A program made the position numbers and the translations under genes. Shown in pieces: positions 43,101-48,923 of a stretch of DNA of 64,000 nt. The notes under the pieces are model-generated. The model was not told the DNA's origin and searched no databases. It was given only the letters and a program-made list of their open reading frames with translations. Numbering within the stretch: the stretch's first letter is position 1; each line of letters opens with the position of its first letter. Source of the DNA: SFLA01 sp045595165 (GTDB taxonomy: Bacteria; Bacillota; Clostridia; Oscillospirales; CAG-382); contig JAZNZY010000005.1 in the NCBI GenBank assembly GCA_045595165.1, positions 42,837 through 106,836 of the forward strand. The letters are read 5' to 3'.

Positions 43101-44143
43101 ACGTCAACAACGAGGGTTTCGCCGTCGATTACCCAGTTATATGCAAATTCGAAATCGCCTTCTGTCGACTGCCATTTGCCGTTTTCGCCAGATACTACAG
43201 TGTATCCTTCGGGATAAGTAACTTCGGGAGCTGCTTCAACAGTGAAGCCTGCATTTTCAAGAGCTACTGCGGTGCCGGTGTGGCTTTCAAGAGCATCAAC
43301 GTTGTAGAGAGTAATGGTATCGCCAACGTTGATAGCGTCCATAACCTCGTGACCTGCCTTGTTTGCGTTGTAAATAACTGCAAACTGACCTGCTGCGATG
43401 GTAAGATCGGTCTTAATGCCGTTGGGACCCTCTGCGGGTTCTCTGCCGAGAGTGAGGTAAACAGCTACTACGGTGCCGTCGCCATCACAAACAGCAACCT
43501 TACAGTAGTTAAGGTCCTTAACCTGACCGAGATACTTGTTAACGAGTGCGCCGAGAGTCATATCAGCTTCGGCATAAGCAACCATGCTGTGTGCAGCGTG
43601 GATATAGCCGAGATATTCGATTTCTACTGCGCCTTCGGGAAGCTCGGGAGCTGCTGCGGGAGCGGTAGCAACCATGTGCTTAGCCGCAGAAGGATCAACA
43701 TTTGTATCGATAGCGAAAGACTCTTCAAGAGTAAAGTCTACAAGCTCAAAGGTGTAGCCAAGGAGTACGCCGTCGTCAACCTTAGCCCAGTCAGAATTAT
43801 CGCTGTAAACATAGTAGAGGAATCCGCCTGCGGGAACGGGGGTGGTGTGACATTCGTCAACGTTCTTGTAATGTTCGGTAGCGACATACTCGCCATCAAC
43901 ATTTTCAATAACGTACATATTCCACCACTTGATGTTAGCACCATAGGTAGGAATAACATCAGCAACAGTCTGGCCGTCGCCGGTGATAACCATTCCTTCA
44001 AAGGTGCCCCAGTTATACAAATTGTGGTGAGACACGAGAAGCTCGATTCCTTCGTCTGCGGCAACGGGAATTACAAACGTTGCGAACAGAGAAAGTACCA
44101 TGCAGAGTGTGAGTACAAATGAAATACTTTTCTTGAATTTCAT
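40133..44143 (-). CDS. Giant secreted dockerin protein with repeated modules
   Basis: 1,336 residues, exported by a signal peptide (1 to about 28, ending PVAA). Layout: a module opening ELLVSHHNLYNW (about 32-150); a second, looser copy (about 165-310); a beta-sandwich sugar-binding-like region (about 320-480); a discoidin-like region (about 490-680); further beta domains (about 690-980); two more modules (about 1000-1265), the last opening DLLVSHNYNYSW; and a C-terminal type I dockerin with two Ca2+ loops (GDVNLNGEIDATDY and ADVNGDGKVNARDY). Copies share a phrase such as IPEGGFLYYV. No catalytic domain is recognised. The dockerin implies docking to a cohesin on a scaffold or the cell wall; no cohesin gene is in the window. 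The ATG at 44143 is chosen because AAAGGATG precedes it and the signal peptide begins there. Confidence 0.85.
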   Translation of the reverse strand: MKFKKSISFVLTLCMVLSLFATFVIPVAADEGIELLVSHHNLYNWGTFEGMVITGDGQTVADVIPTYGANIKWWNMYVIENVDGEYVATEHYKNVDECHTTPVPAGGFLYYVYSDNSDWAKVDDGVLLGYTFELVDFTLEESFAIDTNVDPSAAKHMVATAPAAAPELPEGAVEIEYLGYIHAAHSMVAYAEADMTLGALVNKYLGQVKDLNYCKVAVCDGDGTVVAVYLTLGREPAEGPNGIKTDLTIAAGQFAVIYNANKAGHEVMDAINVGDTITLYNVDALESHTGTAVALENAGFTVEAAPEVTYPEGYTVVSGENGKWQSTEGDFEFAYNWVIDGETLVVDVIVTDDLVSVAETTTSANGIGTNVRLWINYGAEKWDALYDGFILNDVVSIYSKTSAGVVGTEGTIALADNTFTFTLPLAEVSGGNEEFQFTICVSNTDADGNNNACLYAPCDTFAWSAWDSANAHTVTWEVPEAPVSGISVPEDIQLFEAPYAGVDVLVDGETAEGKFGCFDGNQAYLVAVMNNNAEANVWDVTIALDEETTFNTVTVYYWDEANSCIHMPTSTTVTVNGKTYTVENTTESVVGEDGKVHAVVIDLGEDVTASSYTVSSTMAADQTYFFNMMTEIAVSYVEVPALPFEDGDNVVITYPADNLAISAEEDVYNNKYRLAGTDVANGAVFTVDITDDGIYFICNGKYLTSGATGNNLTLEDEASEYSLWVLEEAENGWYIKNVNAAYNGSAQYIEYYYAFTTYGFNASKADIYTFQFDVQEAPALNEVDGGELPAHNPRVNGALSVPANTAVTYTVAFENGANFNLWDENVTVLVNGEALEMGMLGYVAILAKGDTLTIVNAGAEAIDTYPSISAVILGTYSNPIVLDELGDITANLTADNLDGAVHYVYTATANGTLTITMPEDAWTYVVHNITAGTYGDTQWCDSEDSSATTSLEVSEGDQIMIIVAPYDVENQMNVPGELTFNAAFEANVVVSQVVENFNHADWNTGINTFHAAYIFTDAEIYAGVGMEWWYHVSFAPTANGGYVVVEVAAPGSEGAKNNSLVIPEGGFVWVAWTSSEEGYGASSGAYAKAIMSGLKAGDIVLFNGLDIANCTTTADASATVLAPAADMDLLVSHNYNYSWHCFETQIISGLVPDAPKTAGDAPNMAGYVQDADILYIVENVGGAYLVTGVVGGKDAILATEIPEGGFLYYVTSNCTGYDAICHGELIGKYLLLGDIDLATTFAIDTSKDTAYTMKAVSGFGKGDVNLNGEIDATDYAILRKLVLGTITAEDLGDVAYGVADVNGDGKVNARDYYLVKRAFLGTYVIPGWEVEEDEAE

Positions 44144-44298
44144 AGTTACATCCTTTCTGAATTTGGAAAATTTTGTTTTACAGGTTACCGCCGCGCCTCC
44201 CCCGCGAAGCACAGATTAGACAAAAACACGGCATTCTATTTGTGAAAAATGCACAAGCACAAGGGGGACAATACGGCCCTGTTTAGTTCCTAATTACC

Positions 44299-44326
44299 AT
44301 TATACAAATTTTGAAGAAATTGTCAA
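44299..44326 (-). promoter_or_regulatory. Promoter of dockerin protein gene
   Basis: TTGACA, 16 bases, TATAAT on the minus strand. The leader of about 150 bases contains a GC-rich part (44185-44210) that can fold, but no known riboswitch was recognised. Confidence 0.82.
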
Positions 44327-44364
44327 TAGTTTGCATGAAATTTTAAACATAATGTGAACAGGGG

Positions 44365-44393
44365 TTGAAAAGTGCGAAAAAATATGATACAAT
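44365..44393 (+). promoter_or_regulatory. Promoter of argS
   Basis: TTGAAA, 17 bases, TACAAT, 41 bp upstream of the ATG at 44435. Confidence 0.75.
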
Positions 44394-44434
44394 GTGATGT
44401 TATTAAAGACAAGAAAACCGAAAAGGATGTTTTT

Positions 44435-46126
44435 ATGAAGGACATTAAAACTTTGGCTTTCGAAGCGGTGAAGGACGCCCTTTTGAAAGCGGAAATGACC
44501 GTGCCCGAAGACCTCGATGGGTATTTTGAAACACCGGCGGACACCAAAAACGGCGATATCGCACTCCCCTGCTTCCGCCTTGCAAAGACGCTGCGCGCGG
44601 CACCTCCCGTTATCGCGGCAAAGATAAAGGAAAACCTTACTCTGCCCGCGGGAATAGAAAAAGCGGAAGCCGTTGGCGGATACCTGAATTTCTTTGCGGG
44701 AACGGATATTTACGTTTCCATGCTTGAAGGAATTGACGAAAACTTCGGCAAGACCGATATAGGCAAGGGAAAAAGACTGGTTATAGACTTTTCCTCCCCC
44801 AATATTGCAAAGAGGTTCCATCTGGGACACCTGGGCACAACGGTAATCGGCAACGCAGTGCGCAATATATACAAGTTCTGCGGTTACGATACGGTTGCCA
44901 TAAACTACCTTGGCGACTGGGGCACTCAGAACGGAAAGCAGATAGTGGCTTACAAAAAGTGGTCAAGCCGCGAAAAGCTTGAATCAGACGGAATCAAGGA
45001 GCTGGAGCGTATATACGTTATGTTCGGCAAGGAAGCGGAAAACGACCCTTCGCTGAACGACCAAGCCCGCGCCGCATTCCGTGAATTGGAAAACGGCAAC
45101 AAGGAATATCTTGAGATATGGCAGCTATTCAAGGACATTTCCCTGCGGGAATATTCCGAAACCTACAAGAGATTGGGCATTGAATTTGATGTATGGGCGG
45201 GCGAGAGTATGTATACCGCAAAGATGCCCGAGATAGTGCAGGAATTAAGGGATAAAAACCTGCTCAAATTGGATGACGGTGCATCTATCGTGGATCTTTC
45301 CGAATGGCACATGCCCCCTGCGCTAATTCTTAAGAGCGACGGCACAACACTTTATCCTTCCCGTGATATGGCTGCGGCAAAAGACAGATACAACACCTAT
45401 AATTTCGACGTATGCGCATACGTTACCAGCGCGGGACAGTCTTTGCACTTCGCCCAGTGGTTTAAAGTAACCGAATTGATGGGCAAGGAATGGGCGAAGA
45501 ACCTGGTGCATATTCCCTACGGCACCATGAGCTTCGGCGGTGAAAAGCTGGCAAGCCGCACCGGAAACATTATACTGCTTAACGACGTGTTTGACGAGGC
45601 GGTTGCCAAGGCAAAGGCTATAATCGAAGAAAAGAACGCAAACCTTACAGACAAAGACGGTGTTTCCGAGGCTGTGGGTATCGGTGCGGTAATATTCGGC
45701 GCTCTTTCCAACAGCCGTATTAAAGATACCGATTTCACTTGGGAAGGAGCGCTCTCCTTTGAAGGAAACACGGGCCCTTACGTTCAGTACACATACGCGA
45801 GAGCGTCATCCGTACTGCGCAAGACCGAAGGTGACGAGGGCGAAGTTGGCGCATACAGCCCCAACGAAGACGAAATTAACCTGATAAAACAGCTTTACAC
45901 ATTCCCCGAGCGTGTAAAGGCGGCGTGCGCAGACAACGAGCCCTCTTACGTGGCACGTTTTATGCTGGACACCTGCTCTGCGTTTAACAAGTTCTACCAC
46001 AACTGCTCTATTTTGCGTGAAAGCGGCGCGACACGTAATTTCAGAATAAAACTTACCGCCGCAACAAAACAAATTTTGGGCGAATGCCTTGATATGCTGG
46101 GTATGCGCCGTACGGAGGAGATTTAA
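44435..46126 (+). CDS. argS: Arginyl-tRNA synthetase
   Basis: 563-residue class I synthetase that charges tRNA-Arg. N-terminal Arg-tRNA synthetase domain (about 5-95), then the catalytic fold with HIGH-type HLGHL in FSSPNIAKRFHLGHLG, DWGTQ, and the KMSKS equivalent GGEKLASRTGN; a C-terminal DALR anticodon-binding domain (about 445-563) ends MLGMRRTEEI. The ATG at 44435 has AAAAGGATG before it; longer starts would fall in the promoter. yebC follows after 3 bp. Confidence 0.96.
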   Translation: MKDIKTLAFEAVKDALLKAEMTVPEDLDGYFETPADTKNGDIALPCFRLAKTLRAAPPVIAAKIKENLTLPAGIEKAEAVGGYLNFFAGTDIYVSMLEGIDENFGKTDIGKGKRLVIDFSSPNIAKRFHLGHLGTTVIGNAVRNIYKFCGYDTVAINYLGDWGTQNGKQIVAYKKWSSREKLESDGIKELERIYVMFGKEAENDPSLNDQARAAFRELENGNKEYLEIWQLFKDISLREYSETYKRLGIEFDVWAGESMYTAKMPEIVQELRDKNLLKLDDGASIVDLSEWHMPPALILKSDGTTLYPSRDMAAAKDRYNTYNFDVCAYVTSAGQSLHFAQWFKVTELMGKEWAKNLVHIPYGTMSFGGEKLASRTGNIILLNDVFDEAVAKAKAIIEEKNANLTDKDGVSEAVGIGAVIFGALSNSRIKDTDFTWEGALSFEGNTGPYVQYTYARASSVLRKTEGDEGEVGAYSPNEDEINLIKQLYTFPERVKAACADNEPSYVARFMLDTCSAFNKFYHNCSILRESGATRNFRIKLTAATKQILGECLDMLGMRRTEEI

Positions 46127-46129
46127 AAT

Positions 46130-46846
46130 ATGTCCGGACATTCTAAATGGAAAAACATAATGCACAAAAAGGAAAAGACCGATTCCGCCCGTGCAAAGGT
46201 ATTTACAAAAATAGGTAAAGAAATGACTATCGCTGTGCGCGAGGGCGGTCCCGACCCCACATCCAACAGCAAGCTGAGAGATCTTATCCAAAAGGCAAAA
46301 TCTCTTAACGTTCCTAACGATAACATTGACAGAGTTATTAAAAAGGCTTCCGGCGCGGACGCTGTTGAATACGAGGAAATGGTTTACGAAGGCTACGGCC
46401 CCGGCGGAGTTGCTGTTATTGTTGAAGCTGCCACCGATTCCCGTAACCGTACTGCCGCAGACGTAAGACATTATTTCGATAAGTTCGGCGGAAATCTGGG
46501 TACCACGGGTTGCGTTTCCTTTATGTTCTCCTCCAAGGGTGTTATTTACATTCCCTCCGAGGGCTTGGACGAAGACAAGGCGATGGAAGACGCACTTGAA
46601 TGCGGCGCAGAGGATTTTGTGCCCGAGGAAGAAATGTTTGAGGTTTATACCGACCCCGCAGACCTTCGCTCCGTTGCGGATGCGCTTACCGAAAAGGGTT
46701 ATAAATACGAAAGCGCAGAGGTGGAAAAAATTCCCGCAAACTACGTCACACTCACCGACGAAGAGCACCTGGTGAAGATGCAAAAGCTGTTGGATGCGTT
46801 GGATGACAATGATGACGTGACGCAGGTATACCACAACTGGGAGTAG
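46130..46846 (+). CDS. yebC: YebC/PmpR family protein
   Basis: 238-residue protein with the hallmark start MSGHSKWKNIMHKKEKTDSARAK and the phrase NVPNDNIDRVIKKA. Long known as a putative transcription regulator; family members have since been linked to translation of proline-rich stretches. Three-domain alpha/beta layout and length are normal. Co-transcribed with argS (3 bp gap). Confidence 0.95.
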   Translation: MSGHSKWKNIMHKKEKTDSARAKVFTKIGKEMTIAVREGGPDPTSNSKLRDLIQKAKSLNVPNDNIDRVIKKASGADAVEYEEMVYEGYGPGGVAVIVEAATDSRNRTAADVRHYFDKFGGNLGTTGCVSFMFSSKGVIYIPSEGLDEDKAMEDALECGAEDFVPEEEMFEVYTDPADLRSVADALTEKGYKYESAEVEKIPANYVTLTDEEHLVKMQKLLDALDDNDDVTQVYHNWE

Positions 46847-46908
46847 TCTGACGCGGGCGTGTTGATGCGGCGCAGAACGAAACGCAAAAGAATAATATAC
46901 CGTAACTA

Positions 46909-47062
46909 CAAATGCGAGAGATTTTGTTTGTCTCTCGCATTGTTGTTTTTCTTATATGTAGGAATTTGTTAAAAACAAATTCCTTTTTATTTTGCGTTTC
47001 TAAACGATTTCGCTTCGCTAGCTGTAGATTACTACAGCACGCTCGTGAAATCATTTTCTGCA
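46909..47062 (+). repeat. Family E composite repeat, third copy
   Basis: Order as in the copy at 25187 read on its own strand: AATGCGAGAG/CTCTCGCATT hairpin with T-run (also the yebC terminator, 46911-46951), GGAATTTGT/ACAAATTCC hairpin, TTTGCGTTTCTAAA, then AGCTGTAGATTACTACAGC and a tail with ATTTTCTGC. Bases 46847-47150 hold nothing else. Confidence 0.78.
46911..46951 (+). terminator. Terminator of argS-yebC
   Basis: Stem AATGCGAGAGA/TCTCTCGCATT followed by GTTGTTTTT. Confidence 0.85.
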
Positions 47063-47150
47063 TCCACCTGAACCCACCCGCTCTTCGCTGACGGAAGTTT
47101 GGCGATTTTTGAGAAAAGATGAAGTTTTTGGTAGGCTTACCAAAAACTGC

Positions 47151-47420
47151 TTATCGTTCGTCTGCTTTAAGTGCCTCCAGCAAGTATTTCGTTGCAAACT
47201 GCACGCCGACTTTAAAAGAATTAAATGCATAGATACTATCCAGTTCTTCTCTGCAGGACATATATTCATCAAACAATGCTGTTTGCTCTTTATTCAATGC
47301 ATTGCGAAGGGTTTGTTCTTTCTTTTCCGCTATTACCAACAAGCGTATCTCTTTCTCGGAAGAAAGAGGATCTTTTTCCTCCAAATAAGCATTCCACAAT
47401 TCATCAAGTATATTTTCCAT
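47151..47420 (-). CDS. DUF6809 family protein
   Basis: 89-residue soluble, helical protein. MENILDELWNAYLEE at the start, LFDEYMSCREELDSI in the middle and FKVGVQFATKYLLEAL at the end fit the DUF6809 pattern as I recall it from Clostridia, where it is often found near mobile or prophage genes. No function is known. Here it follows a family E repeat. The ribosome site is GGGAGGC. Confidence 0.75.
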   Translation of the reverse strand: MENILDELWNAYLEEKDPLSSEKEIRLLVIAEKKEQTLRNALNKEQTALFDEYMSCREELDSIYAFNSFKVGVQFATKYLLEALKADER

Positions 47421-47506
47421 ATTGCCTCCCGTGTTGCTGATGCGCTATTATACCACGCGGTTGATGAATGTGTAAAATCTGCGCCTTAAAAGGTGCGAAA
47501 AATACG

Positions 47507-47545
47507 GGACGACGAGGACGTCGTCCCCTACGGTTTGTGCACAGC
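47507..47545. repeat. Family B repeat
   Basis: GGGACGACGAGGACGTCGTCCC hairpin followed by CTACGGTTTGTGCACAGCCG, matching the copy at 25081. Confidence 0.75.
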
Positions 47546-47573
47546 CGTAACGCGTTCACATTAAATAAATATG

Positions 47574-47601
47574 AAAAAATCCGCCGCAGGGCGGATTTTT
47601 A
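47574..47601 (-). terminator. Terminator of AI-2E family gene
   Basis: Stem AAATCCGCC/GGCGGATTT with T-run on both sides. Confidence 0.85.
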
Positions 47602-47604
47602 CCA

Positions 47605-47640
47605 TCATTTCTCATTCATCATTTATCATTTCTCATTTTA
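47605..47640. repeat. ATGA/CATT tandem repeat overlapping a stop codon
   Basis: TCATTTCTCATTCATCATTTATCATTTCTCATT. The last codons of the AI-2E family gene (MRNDK and the stop) are made of this repeat. Related to 3156-3185. Confidence 0.65.
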
Positions 47641-48776
47641 AGACCATACTTGCCTTTTCCATCTTCGCGGGGGGTATTCACCCATTCGCCGAGGAGCTTA
47701 TACACTGCGGCGGCGACGGGAACACCGATAAGCATACCCGTTACGCCCATTACTCCTCCGCCCACGGTTACGGCGGCAAGCACCCAGATTCCGGGAAGAC
47801 CGATAGACGACCCTACCACCTTGGGATATATAAGGTTACCCTCTATCTGCTGGAGGATTATTATAAACACAAGAAAGATAAGCGCCTTTACGGGGGACAC
47901 GGTAAGAATCATAAACGCGCCAACACCTGCACCGATATATGCACCCGCAACGGGAATAAGGGCAGTAAAAGCTATAAACGCACCGATCATTGCGGCATAA
48001 GGTATCTGCAATATCCACATACCCAAAGCACACAGCACCCCGAGAATGACCGCTTCGGTACACTGACCCACGATATATTTACGGAAGCTTTGGTTGACCA
48101 CGTCCGCAACGTGAAGCGCACGGCTGTAGGTGCGGGGCTTTACGATACGCTTTAAAAGGCGGGTAAGCTGGGAAGCGATGCGCTCCTTGGAGGAAAGCAG
48201 GTATATGGAGAAAATTATGCTGATAAGCGCGGTAACCAGACCCGAGAAAAGGGCGGTTACGGTGGAGATAACCACATCCATAACGTTGCCGATACCCGAC
48301 GTAATGATGCCGAATATCTGGTCAAGGCGGGATTTCCAATCTATCTTTTCAAGCTGGGACAAATACTCATCGGAAAGCAGGTGATATTTATCCAAAAGAT
48401 CGATAACGTAATTTATAACGCCGGGAATCTTTGATACAAGCAGTTTTACGCAGGAATAGAGCTGAGGCACTACCAACGCCACCACGAGAGCAACCACGGC
48501 AACCAAGGTCACGTAAGCACCCGTCATACAAAGAGGACGGCGCACACGGCAGACAAACTTTTTTTCCGAACGGGGGAAAAACCATTTCTCGTACCTTGCC
48601 ATAAGCAGGTTTACCAGATATGCGATAACCGCGCCGATAAGCAGAGGTGCCGCCGCGCCCACAGCCACACCCACAAAGGATGATACCTTATCCCAATACG
48701 TGATGGCGAGGTAAAGAGCGAACAGGCTTATTCCCACTCTGAAGCAAGTCTTCCAATCTATACTAAACTTTTTCAT
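47619..48776 (-). CDS. AI-2E family transporter (PF01594)
   Basis: 385-residue membrane protein with about eight helices, of the family that includes AI-2 exporter TqsA and Na+/H+ antiporters; the substrate is not predictable. N-terminal helices (about 12-30, 35-60, 75-100) are followed by a long amphipathic segment (about 110-220) and the conserved GQCTEAVILGVLCALGMWILQIPYA and IPVAGAYIGAGVGAFM. The ATG at 48776 has AAAGGAGA. The C-terminus GLKMRNDK appears to be encoded by a short tandem repeat. Confidence 0.88.
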   Translation of the reverse strand: MKKFSIDWKTCFRVGISLFALYLAITYWDKVSSFVGVAVGAAAPLLIGAVIAYLVNLLMARYEKWFFPRSEKKFVCRVRRPLCMTGAYVTLVAVVALVVALVVPQLYSCVKLLVSKIPGVINYVIDLLDKYHLLSDEYLSQLEKIDWKSRLDQIFGIITSGIGNVMDVVISTVTALFSGLVTALISIIFSIYLLSSKERIASQLTRLLKRIVKPRTYSRALHVADVVNQSFRKYIVGQCTEAVILGVLCALGMWILQIPYAAMIGAFIAFTALIPVAGAYIGAGVGAFMILTVSPVKALIFLVFIIILQQIEGNLIYPKVVGSSIGLPGIWVLAAVTVGGGVMGVTGMLIGVPVAAAVYKLLGEWVNTPREDGKGKYGLKMRNDK

Positions 48777-48812
48777 ACCATATTCTCCTTTTAAAAAGGT
48801 TGGTTTGAATAA

Positions 48813-48841
48813 ATTATAATACTTTATTTTGCTTTTTACAA
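48813..48841 (-). promoter_or_regulatory. Promoter of AI-2E family gene
   Basis: TTGTAA, 17 bases, TATAAT on the minus strand. Confidence 0.72.
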
Positions 48842-48860
48842 TACGTTTTTTAAAAAACTG

Positions 48861-48890
48861 TTGACCGCGCGGGCGGAATCGGTATATAAT
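48861..48890 (+). promoter_or_regulatory. Promoter of beta-helix lipoprotein gene
   Basis: TTGACC, 18 bases, TATAAT, 33 bp before the ATG at 48924. Confidence 0.75.
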
Positions 48891-48923
48891 AAACTGATTA
48901 AAAAACATTTGGACGGTAACAGT

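Noticed and set aside
40478..44122. 1,214-codon open frame on the plus strand, antisense to the dockerin protein gene
   Set aside because: It lies wholly inside a gene with signal peptide, ribosome site and dockerin. The antisense product is low in recognisable motifs and rich in Cys/Gly/Val, as expected when codons such as GCA, GAA and ACA are read backwards.
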